A DNA stretch of 64,000 nucleotides from Orobanche coerulescens (GCA_033398695.1 CM065802.1:145066096-145130095); one strand, 5' to 3'. Shown: positions 1-12,575, counted from the first letter of the stretch. Made by a program: numbers and translations. Notes: a model not told the origin generated them from the sequence alone.

Positions 1-664
1 TTAATAGAGCAACTGTACAAGCTCCCATCTGATGGTTTCACTCAGAAGACCTAAAAACTTTTAGGGATGACCTTGTCGACTTCTACTGGAAGATGTTCAC
101 CATCAACCTTTATGCCGAGAACCCACACATGTCTTGTCATAAGAAGAATTTCACTTTCCCATACTTTTACATTCATAAGTTTTGTTGCACAGTTGTTAAA
201 AATCAAATTGGGCCTTTGGATGTGTACCGGACTGTGGATTGGGATGATGATGGCAAAAATGAGTTACCAGAAGGTTAATTGGTATTATATTTTATTCCAA
301 CGACTTCACGAAGAGGCTGAGAATCCTGAAACTACTAGAGAGTCATTTGGATTGGTGTTGAATTATATTCTCACTCATTCTGGTGTTCAACAGTCTCCTT
401 CGGCTATGAAGATACTTGTGGGAAGTTCCTGGGAGGAACTAAGCCCACTTTGTAAAATAAGGAGATGCCCATTGAGAACCATCCAGATCTCAGGGACATT
501 AGTGGAAATGCTACACATATAAATTGGCATGATATGATCGCCTTTGTTTGAAGGAAAGCAAGAATTACGTTTGTTCGGAAGTGAGCAAATACTAAGGCTG
601 TATAGAAGAACAAAAAGCTGCCCACTAGGATGATAACCATTCCTGTTGGTCACGGTGTAGTTTA
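1..664 (+). pseudogene. Sirevirus-like ORF3 N-terminal fragment, element #0
   Basis: Three-frame reading of the plus strand gives a protein related to the ORF3 of the minus-strand elements at 20240-21310 and 55560-55953. Shared landmarks are a W-K/R-x-F-T start, the block NPHMSCHKKN, an FCC motif and a later GKFLGGTK block near 418-450. The frame changes several times and stops interrupt it (for example after ELPEG near 278), so it is dead. It runs off the left edge and ends where the LTR of element #1 begins near 665. By position in the intact copies it belongs downstream of RNase H in a Ty1/copia Sirevirus-like element. What is seen is the homology between copies in this window; the family name is inferred. 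Confidence 0.65.
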
Positions 665-2290
665 TAAACATCTTAGAAGGGGGGGGGGGTTGAATAACCT
701 ATATTCTTTTTCAAAGTGTACTATGCGTATTGGAAGTCTTAAGCAAGTTGTTGTAAGCACATCAACTAGATAATCTCTTGTATCTTGATGTTTCTAAGGT
801 TTTTAGAGAAAGTATACAATAAATCACAGGCAGTTATAAAATGGTAAATACAGAAAGTAATGACAAAGAGTTTAATGTGGTTCGAGGTAAACCCCTCTAT
901 GCCTATAGGTCCTCTACACATGATTAAAGTGTTTATTACAATCAAGGCATACACAACTATATGATTTTAACTAAACCGGTCACTGTATCATTCACGAAGA
1001 TTGATACAGCTAACCATAGTGTTAGGCCGTTCACACAAATTGACTGTAGGCTCCTTTAACTTACTTATTCTCACACAGATTGAAGCTTAGTCTTGTACTC
1101 TCTTCATCGCACATAGGTCAGAATAGTTCCACTTAGTCCACACAAGGCTAATGCACTCAACGAGAAGGTTTGGTACCATAAGTATCATAAGAACAGTTGT
1201 ACGCTTGAAGGTTCTCGCTGTAGTGTCTTGTTCTCAGTTGAGGACTTAGTATTTCTTCACTGAAAGATAGACGTTGTTGGCTTGTATAAATAGATTTCTC
1301 TTTGAAGATAATGAATGCTTCAAAATGTTTATCAATCAGTAAGTCAGCAATGTCCTCTGGATTGAGCTATTTATAACCATGAAAATAGATTCATTATAAA
1401 TATAGCCGTTGGCCGATTGATGATATGTGGACAGGTCATATTGTTGTCTTGCTGAATGTTTGAATTAAAGTGATACGCATTTAATGCTTCAGACATATCT
1501 TTTGGCTAACATTAAATGCTATTCAGTCCATAGTCTTTTCGACCACATCAAATGTTATCCTGTCAGCATTAAATGCACCTTTGAAATCGTGACTACTTTG
1601 TGAATGAAGAATGACTAAATTCACAACACTTTAAAGGTCTAAGTCTAAACCCTGATGGTTTTGTATTTTAATTTTCCTAAGTAAAGTACCTACAACTTCT
1701 TTGCCGTAGCCAGTAGTCCTCATTTCTATAAGTTGGAATCTTCATTAACTATAGGAAGACGTCTTCGTAGGCGTTGTAAGACGATCGTTGTAGGGACAGG
1801 CTGTAGAATGGATTTATCATAACACTTAGGTTATTATTTATCCCAATAATTTTCCCTTTTTGATAAGGCCAAGACTCTTTTAAAAACATAAGGCTGTCTT
1901 TAAGTCTTATGTTGGATGGTCTGATCTTCGAGACTTAGACTAAAATTTGGACAGCTCACATGCATGTTCTAAAATTTTAAGTCCTACAAGACTAAGTGTA
2001 TTACAACTTAATTTTTGATTGTCTCGTAGGCACAATCTTACAGCAAGTAGTCTATTTGGATATAACTTAATCTATGAACTGTTCGCAAACAAGTTCTTAC
2101 AACTTTAGACTTAGCGACTTTTGTACTTAACAAAGAATTGCAATATATCGTAATCAAACAGGAAATGAATATCATGAGCTATTATATTTGGAGATAAATC
2201 AAATAACTTTATTGATAACGATACTTGATTACTGTATATTTTAGGAATTGAAATTACATTGGGAGTACAGAAAGAGAAAAATACAACATG
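665..2290 (-). repeat. 3' LTR of Sirevirus-like element #1 (minus strand)
   Basis: This block aligns by eye with 27467-29040 and 51426-52930, each of which also lies directly left of a minus-strand ORF3. On the minus strand it ends in a C-run followed by TTCTAAGATGTTTA, which fits the C-rich U5 end typical of Sirevirus LTRs. A minus-strand TATA box lies at 1367-1375. The left edge is set by the point where homology to the 27467 copy starts. The right edge is approximate because no clear TG terminus was found. No coding capacity is seen. Confidence 0.6.
1367..1375 (-). promoter_or_regulatory. TATA box of Sirevirus-like LTR #1
   Basis: TATAAATAG on the minus strand. The same box recurs in the homologous position of the other two copies (28079-28087 and 51993-52001), which supports a conserved LTR promoter. 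Confidence 0.5.
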
Positions 2291-2293
2291 AAG

Positions 2294-2335
2294 CTTTTAT
2301 CTTTGGTGATGCTGCTGTCTGGATCATCTTCTGAT
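2294..2335 (-). pseudogene. Extreme 3' end of ORF3, Sirevirus-like element #1
   Basis: This short piece is the tail of the same ORF3 that resumes at 11905. The two are separated by the giant-LTR element, and the CTGAT target duplication marks the break. In copies #2 and #3 the corresponding tail reads DP, a few residues, WRH, then a stop; here it is degenerate with stops. Confidence 0.5.
2331..2335. repeat. Target-site duplication CTGAT (left)
   Basis: Identical 5-mer at 11900-11904. Five bases is the size expected for gypsy/copia integrase. Confidence 0.9.
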
Positions 2336-5300
2336 TGTAACGCCCCCAAAACCATCCGGGATATTACAGCGCCGTGGGTCCCGCGCCGGAACCCACCAGG
2401 CTAAAAACCGTTTACAAAACCAATTCAAAAGCGCCAAAAGGCCGACGACGGTAATATTTTAAATACTCAAATATTTTCAAAAGCATAATTTTGAAATACC
2501 GTCATACAATACCATTTGAAAATACAAGGCGAAGTGCCAAATTTCGACAGTTTAAAATGTACGTTAAGACGCCGCTTAAACGTACCGATAAAATAATTTG
2601 GGAAAAAGGGTTTGACAAAAATAACCCAAGTTCGTAAAATGCCAAAAGGGCCATTTAAGAATACACACACGCAGCGGATAAAGATACCGAAAAGCTATTT
2701 TGAAATATACACATGCAGCGAATAAAAACACAGTTTAAAATACACATTTGCAGCGGAAATAAATAACCGAAAAGAATACTCAATTCTCCGAAAACAAGCC
2801 ACAGCCAGTATCACATTGGGAAGCTCATCCCTTCACGACCGCTACTAGCTTGATCTCCGAGTACCTAAAAATAAAGCCCACGACGGGGTCAGCCACAATA
2901 CTCAATAATGATATCGATCACATCATCATAAATAATTACATACCAATGTAAAAATATAGTAAGAATACTACCAAAGTAATCTTACCGACATAACCTTACC
3001 AATCCACAACGATCCAATCCTTACCATAATCCACATTTCGCATCCTCGAATGACGAAATAAATTCAACAACAATCATCTCTACTGTATTCCAAAAATACC
3101 GACAATCCTCAAACCATCATCATAACTCATAAGTGTGGAAATAATCCAATCTGTGTCAAATCCTGTCCGTGGGATTACACAATCAAATCTCAACCTGGAT
3201 AAACCAATAACATACCACATATCTGTAGATCAACTACCACAAAACAATGAATACAAATCCCGAAGCAACGACATACATCCAATGCTTATACGATCAATAA
3301 CCAGATCAACCGATAAATCAACTGAGAATATCATCGACATGATAACTCCAATACGACCAATAAAGGATCAACGATAATCGAGAGTACCATCAACATGATA
3401 ACTCCGACACGATCAACAAAGGATCAACAATAACCGAGAATACCATCAACAAGGTAAACTCCAAATGATCAACAATAATGGATCTCAAGAAATAACTCCG
3501 ACTGTCGAACATACCCCTCGGCGTATGAACAACGATCACAAACCGTCGAACATACCCAACCATAAATGGAGGATGAGCGACCAAACAATATGGCTCAAAG
3601 ATGGAAATCATAGTACGCCCGATCCGGAAATGTGTCCGTGCACAAGCCACCCCGGGTATTGATCACATACACGTGTGGTCTTGTACCTAATTAGCCTCAC
3701 GAACTACGTCTCGTGTGCACGGTTCAATGTGGAAATATCAACACATAACCATCATGTGCCCGGCTAAAAATCCTACACAATAACCAATCGGCACGCAGAT
3801 ATGACTCCAGATATGTCACGATGCAACATGACAACGAAACTCAAAGGAACACATATCCAATAAGGATCAAAAGACTCACCGAAGTGAACAACAACAGACT
3901 CACAATGAAAAGTCGACACGACTAATCAATATCCAAAACATCAATCCTGGGATCATCATCCCAATGAATGATCAACACGATCTACGATCTCAATACAATA
4001 GTCCTGGGATCAACATCCCTCAACGAATAACCGATACGAAACTCATTATACGAAACCTCAACATATACAACAACTCAACATACTAATTATCTCATAATTG
4101 AACAATACATAAATTACCTCAAAGCCGAAGACCACATCCTTTCCACGAACAACATCCCTGAACGAATACACAGTTATACAAATAATCTCAAATAAGGTAC
4201 CATCCATTCAGTACCAATAAACCTTTATCCTGATACTTATGTCATCACGATAACTATCCTCGATATCCGATATTCTATATCTTTGACCAAAGATAACTCC
4301 CGTCTTCCCTGAACACAATTAAATCATATACCTTATGATTTAATACAACCAGAGCACGATATACAAACCATTATCCCGACAACTTACATTTCTAACAACC
4401 TTGCTATACGAATTATAAATGAAATGAAAACGAAACCATTCATCAAATATTATAAACTGAACAAGTATAAACTTGCCTCGATACCGATACCACGGCCGTT
4501 GCAAAATCCATTGCCTTTGTCTACGAGCTCCTTAGCCCCGACCAAAAGCAATCTACGAACTCTTCGACTTCAACCGCAACACAACGGTCATAATCCACGA
4601 TCAAAACATCACAACCTATTGCAATAACCGATTAACACACATTCGATAAAAAATCAATAACCGACATACTCAACCAATAAACTCAACAGTTCAACGAAAC
4701 CTCGATCATATACATAATACCAAATAATCCAACTCAACCGATACGAACCCATATCCACGATACAAGCCGTAACTCAATGATCACAAATAACAATCAATAA
4801 CCGATCAACAACGGTTCTACAATATCCCGATTAAATACAAATCCAAACAACCCAAACCAATCAAACACGAACTCAAAACCAAAATACGATTCCACAATCC
4901 GAAGATCATATCAATAATCAATTTAAACCAACAAGGGTCTAACATTACCGATTCCAAATTCAATCTTAAATACGGATACAAGTTTCCTCCTTGTAAATTC
5001 ATAATAAAATCCAATTATCGATTATCATCATCAATCCGGACGATCCGATTAATTCAACATTATAGATAACCACATTCCAAGGGTTTCAAATAATTCCATT
5101 ATCCGAATTGAACACTTGTTAAATACTTATGAATTCTCAAACTCAAGAGTGAATCCTAAACTTATCAAATCCGAAATCATATTCGTATTCCTATACGAAT
5201 ATTGTACCAAAACACATAACTTAGTTCTAAATGTGAATATTCCATATTCATATCCAAAACACCAACACCTCTTAACATTGTTCAACAATTCATATAATCC

Positions 5301-6916
5301 AAGAGTTCCTTAAGAACACAACTAATTCCGAAATCATATTCAAAATCTCCAATACGACATAATCCGATGTGTCCTAACATCTAAACAATCCTTATTCACA
5401 ATTCAAGGTGTATATAATCATGTCCTTAAACATATATACTTCTCATAACATCATGAATCGCAACAAACCACCAAGAACATCGAGAATACTACGATTCCAT
5501 AATCATAACGACATAATCAAGGCATTTGATCACCAATTCATTATCTTCCTTTAACAAAATTCCCATAATTACCAAGAATCATCACAACAATATCATTTCC
5601 ATCACCATTCATACGAAAACGTGTAGAATTTTCCAAGTTCTACTCATTGAGACATTTCATCGAACACTTTGAAGGCATAGTCCAATTCAATCGATTATTC
5701 AAAGGAATACTCAATTCTTTCCACAAAACTTCAAGAACAACGAATAATCTCAAGAATACAACAAGATTCCATCAATAACTGAGTTAAAACGAATCAAATC
5801 GCCAAGACATCAAGAAACTTCAAAAATATCCAAACCCAAGTGTTTAGGTGTTCTTACCTTCGATCCGGTGGAAGATGATGTTAATCCATGATTCCAACCT
5901 CCAAAACATGTTGCTAGATGATGATATTACTCAAATCCATCCACTTTGATGAAGAAATCGCCAAAAACGAAGAGAAAACATGAAAATGGCGATGACTCGG
6001 TCAGGCCTTTAAATAGGCGGACCTGCCGCAAGACGTTACGCACGTAATCGCCACCGCTTTACGACGAATCGCCATGGCCTCGCCATCGGCCCATTCTGCC
6101 GAACCCTTACGCACGTAATCGCATCGGCTTACGACGTAATCGCCCTTACGGCCAGAATCGCCACCGCCTTACGACGTAATCGGCGACCCTAGCCTCCGGC
6201 CGAGTCACTGCCGACCGTGATCGGCCACCCCCACGAATCACTGCCGACCATGCTCGGCCATTCCAACGAGTCACGACCGGCCATGCTCGGCCATCCAGGT
6301 CATCTCGGCCACGACTCGACCGGCTACTCCGTAACGTACGTAACACTTAATCCGTTGCGTACGTAATACGTACGTTGACTTGCTACAGTATAATACTCGT
6401 ATTACGTACGTAATACACCCTGTATAACGTACGTAACTCCGTCCGTTGACTCACCTGTCCACATCCGCGCCGAAAGCTGCCGACACCGGGCCCCACTATC
6501 CGATCACAAGTCTGATTCCTCTTGTTACGTACGTTATGTACACTATATAACGTACGTAAGTTAACACATTTTACGTACGTAAGCTCCAAGGCTTAACGTA
6601 CGTAATGGCTTTTATACTTAGCCAAAAATCCAACTGTTCCTGTCCGACGTCTCGACGTACAAAATACAAACATACGGCATACTGAATACACATACTGAAT
6701 CCAAAAATATTCTCATACGGTATACCTGATATCCAAATTAGTTCAACCTGATACAACATATCCTGAATATATCTGTCAATCCAAAAACGATAATCACACT
6801 AGTATAACTGTCTCGTTTCTCAATTTATTTTATCCATACTGTATAGATACCAAACTATACAGTATATCTCAGATAAAATAACGCGAAAAATTTATACTGA
6901 AAATTCGGGTATTACA
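2336..6916 (-). repeat. 3' LTR (left copy) of giant-LTR element
   Basis: 4581 bp, beginning TGTAAC and ending TTACA. It differs from the right copy by scattered substitutions and by a dense cluster of small changes at 5990-6210. All short ORFs in it (for example 4424-4627 and 5116-5313) also occur in the other copy, but they are AT-rich chance frames without recognisable domains. An ACGT-palindrome array occupies 6030-6610. Confidence 0.9.
6030..6610. promoter_or_regulatory. ACGTACGTAA palindrome array, left giant LTR
   Basis: At least ten perfect or near copies of the palindrome TTACGTACGTAA are irregularly spaced here (for example near 6330, 6360, 6400, 6430, 6530, 6550 and 6575). On the transcribed (minus) strand they lie immediately upstream of a CTATTTAAAG box near 6008-6018, so they occupy U3. 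Each carries an ACGT core (the plant bZIP recognition core) and a GTAC core (the SBP/SPL core). Transcription-factor binding is inference. Confidence 0.55.
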
Positions 6917-6935
6917 TACTACCCCCCTTAAAATA
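6917..6935 (-). promoter_or_regulatory. Polypurine tract of giant-LTR element
   Basis: The minus strand reads TTTTAAGGGGGGTAGTA immediately before the left LTR (TGTAATACCC). A purine-rich tract abutting the 3' LTR is the standard plus-strand primer position. Confidence 0.8.
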
Positions 6936-7287
6936 AGTTTCGTCCTCGAAACTTGCAACCTGTCGCCAACAACAAATAAATCCAAAATTTTACAACTCAT
7001 CACAAAACAATCAAGCGTCGCCACAAGCGAAATAACCAAACCAATATACTTACAGGTGCGTGAAGCCGATGATCTCCCGTGATACTAGCACACGACTCCC
7101 ACACGAAGTCTCAACACAACCAACGCACGCCAATATCACACATAGCAGTTTGAAAAGAATCTCAAAAATTTGGAAACTCTAAAAATCGATTCGACTCAAA
7201 AATCAGAAAAACTCATTTTCAAAAATCACGCTACTACCGTACCGGTAGAGCCACATAACACACACGCCTGGGTTTCACAAAACCCAA

Positions 7288-7299
7288 GCTCCGATACCA
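7288..7299 (-). promoter_or_regulatory. Primer-binding site, initiator tRNA-Met type
   Basis: The minus strand reads TGGTATCGGAGC, five bases inside the right LTR. It differs at one position from the usual plant site TGGTATCAGAGC. This fixes the element as minus-strand. Confidence 0.85.
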
Positions 7300-7304
7300 T
7301 CTTC

Positions 7305-10300
7305 TGTAACGCCCCCAAAACCATCCGGGATATTACAGCGCCGTGGATCCCGCGCCGGAACCCACCAGGCTAAAAACCGTTTACAAAACCAATTCAAAAG
7401 CGCCAAAAGGCCGACGACGGTAATATTTTAAATACTCAAATATTTTCAAAAGCATAATTTTGAAATACCGTCATACAATACCATTTGAAAATACAAGGCG
7501 AAGTGCCAAATTTCGACAGTTTAAAATGTACGTTAAGACGCCGCTTAAACGTACCGATAAAATAATTTGGGAAAAAAGGGTTTGACAAAAATAACCCAAG
7601 TTCGTAAAATGCCAAAAGGGCCATTTAAGAATACACACACGCAGCGGATAAAGATACCGAAAAGCTATTTTGAAATATACACATGCAGCGAATAAAAACA
7701 CAGTTTAAAATACACATTTGCAGCGGAAATAAATAACCGAAAAGAATACTCAATTCTCCGAAAACAAGCCACAGCCAGTATCACATTGGGAAGCTCATCC
7801 CTTCACGACCGCTACTAGCTTGATCTCCGAGTACCTAAAAATAAAGCCCACGACGGGGTCAGCCACAATACTCAATAATGATATCGATCACATCATCATA
7901 AATAATTACATACCAATGTAAAAATATAGTAAGAATACTACCAAAGTAATCTTACCGACATAACCTTACCAATCCACAACGATCCAATCCTTACCATAAT
8001 CCACATTTCGCATCCTCGAATGACGAAATAAATTCAACAACAATCATCTCTACTGTATTCCAAAAATACCGACAATCCTCAAAACATCATCATAACTCAT
8101 AAGTGTGGAAATAATCCAATCTGTGTCAAATCCTGTCCGTGGGATTACACAATCAAATCTCAACCTGGATAAACCAATAACATACCACATATCTGTAGAT
8201 CAACTACCACAAAACAATGAATACAAATCCCGAAGCAACGACATACAGTCCGAATGCTTATACGATCAATAACCAGATCAACCGATAAATCAACTGAGAA
8301 TATCATCGACATGATAACTCCAATACGACCAATAAAGGATCAACGATAATCGAGAGTACCATCAACATGATAACTCCGACACGATCAACAAAGGATCAAC
8401 AATAACCGAGAATACCATCAACAAGGTAAACTCCAAATGATCAACAATAATGGATCTCAAGAAATAACTCCGACTGTCGAACATACCCCTCGGGCGTATG
8501 AACAACCAGTCACAAACCGTCGAACATACCCAACCATAAATGGAGGATGAACGACCAAACAATATGGCTCAAAGATGGAAATCATAGTACGCCCGATCCG
8601 GAAATGTGTCCGTGCACAAGCCACCCCGTGTATTGATCACATACACGTGTGGTCTTGTACCTAATTAGCCTCACGAACTACGTCTCGTGTGCACGGTTCA
8701 ATGTGGAAATATCAACACATAACCATCATGTGCCCGGCTAAAAATCCTACACAATAACCAATCGGCACGCAGATATGACTCCAGATATGTCACGATGCAA
8801 CATGACAACGAAACTCAAAGAAACACATATCCAATAAGGATCAAAAGACTCACCGAAGTGAACAACAACAGACTGACAATGAAAAGTCGACACGACTAAT
8901 CAATATCCAAAACATCAATCCTGGGATCATCATCCCAATGAATGACCAACACGATCTACGATCTCAATACAATAGTCCTGGGATCAACATCCCTCAACGA
9001 ATAACCGATACGAAACTCATTATACGAAACCTCAACATATACAACAACTCAACATACTAATTATCTCATAATTGAACAATACATAAATTACCTCAAAGCC
9101 GAAGACCACATCCTTTCCACGAACAACATCCCTGAACGAATACACAATTATACAAATAATCTCAAATAAGGTACCATCCATTCAGTACCAATAAACCTTT
9201 ATCCTGATACTTATGTCATCACGATAACTATCCTCGATATCCGATATTCTATATCTTTGACCAAAGATAACTCCCGTCTTCCCTGAACACAATTAAATCA
9301 TATACCTTATGATTTAATACAACCAGAGCACGATATACAAACCATTATCCCGACAACTTACATTTCTAACAACATTGCTATACGAATTATAAATGAAATG
9401 AAAACGAAACCATTCATCAAATATTATAAATTGAACAAGTATAAACTTGCCTCGATACCGATACCACGAAGCCGTTACCAAAATCCATTGCCTTTGTCTA
9501 CGAGCTCCTTAGCCCCGACCAAAAGCAATCTACGAACTCTTCGACTTCAACCGCAACACAAAGGTCATAATCCACGATCAAAACATCACAACCTATTGCA
9601 ATAACCGATTAACACACATTCGATAAAAAATCAATAACCGACATACTCAACCAATAAACTCAACAGTTCAACGAAACCTCAATCATATACATAATACCAA
9701 ATAATCCAACTCAACCGATACGAACCCATATCCACGATACAAGCCGTAACTCGATGATCACAAATAACAATCAATAACCGATCAACAACGGTTCTACAAT
9801 ATCCCGATTAAATACAAATCCAAACAACCCAAACCAATCAAACACGAACTCAAAACCAAAATACGATTCCACAATCCGAAGATCATATCAATAATCAATT
9901 TAAACCAACAAGGGTCTAACATTACCGATTCCAAATTCAATCTTAAATACGGATACAAGTTTCCTCCTTGTAAATTCATAATAAAATCCAATTATCGATT
10001 ATCATCATCAATCCGGACGATCCGATTAATTCAACATTATAGATAACCACATTCCAAGGGTTTCAAATAATTCCATTATCCGAATTGAACACTTGTTAAA
10101 TACTTATGAATTCTCAAACTCAAGAGTGAATCCTAAACTTATCAAATCCGAAATCATATTCGTATTCCTATACGAATATTGTACCAAAACACATAACTTA
10201 GTTCTAAATGTGAATATTCCATATTCATATCCAAAACACCAACACCTCTTAAACATGTTCAACAATTCATATAATCCAAGAGTTCCTTAAGAACACAACT

Positions 10301-11899
10301 AATTCCGAAATCATATTCAAAATCTCCAATACGACATAATCCGATGTGTCCTAACATCTAAACAATCCTTATTCACAATTCAAGGTGTATATAATCATGT
10401 CCTTAAACATATATACTTCTCATAACATCATGAATCACAACAAACCACCAAGAACATCGAGAATACTACGATTCCATAATCATAACGACATAATCAAGGC
10501 ATTTGATCACCAATTCATTATCTTCCTTTAACAAAATTCCCATAATTACCAAGAATCATCACAACAATATCATTTCCATCACCATTCATACGAAAACGTG
10601 TAGAATTTTCCAAGTTCTACTCATTGAGACATTTCATCGAACACTTTGAAGGCATAGTCCAATTCAATCGATTATTCAAAGGAATACTCGAATTCTTTCC
10701 ACAAAACTTCAAGAACAACGAATAATCTCAAGAATACAACAAGATTCCATCAATAATCTGAGTTAAAACGAATCAAATCGGCCAAGACATCAAGAAACTT
10801 CAAAAATATCCAAAACCAAGTGTTTAGGTGTTCTTACCTTCGATCCGGGTGGAAGATGATGTTAATCCATGATTCCAACCTCCAAAACATGTTGCTAGAT
10901 GATGATATTACTCAAATCCATCCACTTTGATGAAGAAATCGCCAAAAAACGAAGAGAAAACATGAAAATGGCCGGATGACTCGGTCCAGGCCTTTAAATA
11001 GGCGGACCCTGCCGGCACGTTACGTACGTAACCGCCTTACGTGCGTATCGGCCATGGCACGCTCCATCGGTCTGCCGGAACCCTTACGTACGTAACCGGC
11101 AGCTGGCTTACGTACGTAACTGGCCCTTACGGCCGTAACCGGCCACTGCCTTACGTACGTAATCGGCCAGTCCTAGCCTCCAGCGAGTCACTGCCGACCG
11201 TGATCGGCCACCCCCACGAATCACTGCCGACCATGCTCGGCCATTCCAACGAGTCACGACCGGCCATGCTCGGCCATCCAGGTCATCTCGGCCACGACTC
11301 GACCGGCTACTCCGTAACGTACGTAACACTTAATCCGTTGCGTACGTAATACGTACGTTGACTTGCTACAGTATAATACTCGTATTACGTACGTAATACA
11401 CCCTGTATAACGTACGTAACTCCGTCCGTTGACTCACCTGTCCACATCCGCGCCGAAAGCTGCCGACACCGGGCCCCACTATCCGATCACAAGTCTGATT
11501 CCTCTTGTTACGTACGTTATGTACACTATATAACGTACGTAAGCTAACACATTTTACGTACGTAAGCTCCAAGGCTTAACGTACGTAATGGCTTTTATAC
11601 TTAGCCAAAAATCCAACTGTTCCTGTCCGACGTCTCGACGTACAAAATACAAACATACGGCATACTGAATACACATACTGAATCCAAAAATATTCTCATA
11701 CGGTATACCTGATATCCAAATTATTTCAACCTGATACAACATATCCTGAATATATCTGTCAATCCAAAAACGATAATCACACTAGTATAACTGTCTCGTT
11801 TCTCAATTTATTTTATCCATACTGTATAGATACCAAACTATACAGTATATCTCAGATAAAATAACGCGAAAAATTTATACTGAAAATTCGGGTATTACA
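7305..11899 (-). repeat. 5' LTR (right copy) of giant-LTR element
   Basis: 4595 bp, the partner of 2336-6916. The ACGTACGTAA array here (11010-11590) is better preserved, with about 13 copies against a more degraded set in the left copy. A TATA-like CTATTTAAAG lies on the minus strand at about 10991-11001, directly downstream of the array in the direction of transcription. Confidence 0.9.
11010..11590. promoter_or_regulatory. ACGTACGTAA palindrome array, right giant LTR
   Basis: About 13 copies of TTACGTACGTAA or one-base variants fall in 580 bp, in the U3 of the 5' LTR, upstream of the minus-strand TATA-like box near 10995. This is the best-preserved version of the array in the window. Confidence 0.6.
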
Positions 11900-11904
11900 C
11901 TGAT
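11900..11904. repeat. Target-site duplication CTGAT (right)
   Basis: Matches 2331-2335 exactly. Confidence 0.9.
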
Positions 11905-12354
11905 GGGATCATATTCGATTCCTATCCACCAGTTAACTAGAGAGTCTTTGCCTAGATCGCGGTAATGATATCTTCCTTCTGGAGTCAAATTATAGGAAAG
12001 ACCAGTCTTCCGGATGAGTAGGTCGATCACCCTTCATGGACCTTCCTTTCAGCTTGACTTGCCAGGACACATTTCCTTCTTATAGCAAACTCGATAATCC
12101 ATTCGCTGCATCCTTCTGCGTCTTGCAGTGATTGAAGATTGGAGACTATCTAATGAGTATGTAGAAGTACCACAACAGTTCATTATTCTTCCAAGCCTTG
12201 AGCTCATCTGTTGTCGGCTGTGTGTCTGTAGGCAATGGAATCTTAGTTGGCTTCTGCACTGTATCTTTCCATTGGAACTCAGGGTCGTGGAACTCGGGAT
12301 GAGACCAACTACCTTGTATCCTCTAGCTCCTTGACCTAGCCCAGGTCCGGCGAG
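11905..12354 (-). pseudogene. ORF3 C-terminal part, Sirevirus-like element #1
   Basis: The minus strand encodes the conserved C-terminal block, seen as EGRYHYRDLGKDSLVNWW near 11930-11990. It matches IYRDQGRDGLVNWWKG in element #2 and NWWKG in element #3. Toward 12354 it continues into the segment that matches 29400-29560 of element #2. The reading is broken by stops. The CACTA element interrupts it at 12354, and it resumes at 18511 after the duplicated GAG. Confidence 0.65.
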
Positions 12355-12383
12355 CACTACACCATATATGGCTTTCAACAACA
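12355..12383 (+). repeat. CACTA terminal inverted repeat, left
   Basis: CACTACACCATATATGG is followed by TTTCA and CAACA blocks. It pairs with 18479-18507. Confidence 0.9.
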
Positions 12384-12399
12384 TATTTTTTGATGTTAC

Positions 12400-12575
12400 A
12401 AGCAAAAGTGTAGCCTTAGATGCCTTAAAATTGGTCAAGTTTGATTTAAAGCTACACATTTTTCTAGCGTTGTTATTGATATAAATTAGTGTTGCCATAG
12501 ACTAAATTGAATATCTATGCTAACACAAAATTTGGTGTAGCCATTGCTATTTAAAAAAGTGTAACTAAACACCAA
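12400..12575. repeat. Left subterminal repeats of CACTA element
   Basis: Copies of GTGTAGCC, GTGTTGCCATAG and their inverses recur. CACTA transposases are known to bind such subterminal motifs. Confidence 0.6.

Larger units (their letters stand above)
6917..7304 (-). other. Interior of giant-LTR element, non-coding
   Basis: 388 bp between the LTRs with no supported coding region. Only the primer-binding site at one end and the polypurine tract at the other are recognisable. Confidence 0.8.
2336..11899 (-). mobile_element. Giant-LTR gypsy-type non-autonomous element (LTR 4.6 kb, interior 388 bp)
   Basis: Two almost identical direct repeats (2336-6916 and 7305-11899) flank a 388-bp interior. 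The element begins TGTAACGCCC and ends GGGTATTACA, and is bounded by a perfect 5-bp duplication, CTGAT (2331-2335 and 11900-11904). On the minus strand the interior keeps an initiator tRNA-Met-type primer site beside the right LTR and a polypurine tract beside the left LTR, so it was a genuine reverse-transcribed insertion. No gag or pol is present. The terminal sequences, the GAAGATGGT spacer after the LTR and the ACGTACGTAA arrays match the gypsy LTR at 23218-25749, so that family is the likely helper. It resembles LARD elements (large LTRs, non-coding interior) but with an extremely short interior. Inserted in ORF3 of Sirevirus-like element #1. Confidence 0.92.

Noticed and set aside
4424..5313. 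Short ORFs shared by both giant LTRs (65-68 codons)
   Set aside because: They are conserved only because the two LTRs are copies of one sequence; no codon-position bias or domain.
6030..6610. CRISPR-like array of ACGTACGTAA repeats
   Set aside because: Repeats are short, palindromic and irregularly spaced, spacers are not unique units, and the context is plant LTR DNA.
7288..7299. tRNA gene remnants at primer-binding sites (also 38271, 41912, 62518)
   Set aside because: Only 10-18 bases complementary to tRNA 3' ends, at fixed distance from LTR ends. They are primer sites, not tRNA genes.
12049..12498. 149-codon minus-strand ORF
   Set aside because: It starts in CACTA subterminal sequence and crosses the insertion boundary into ORF3 remains, in a frame that does not carry the conserved NWW block.
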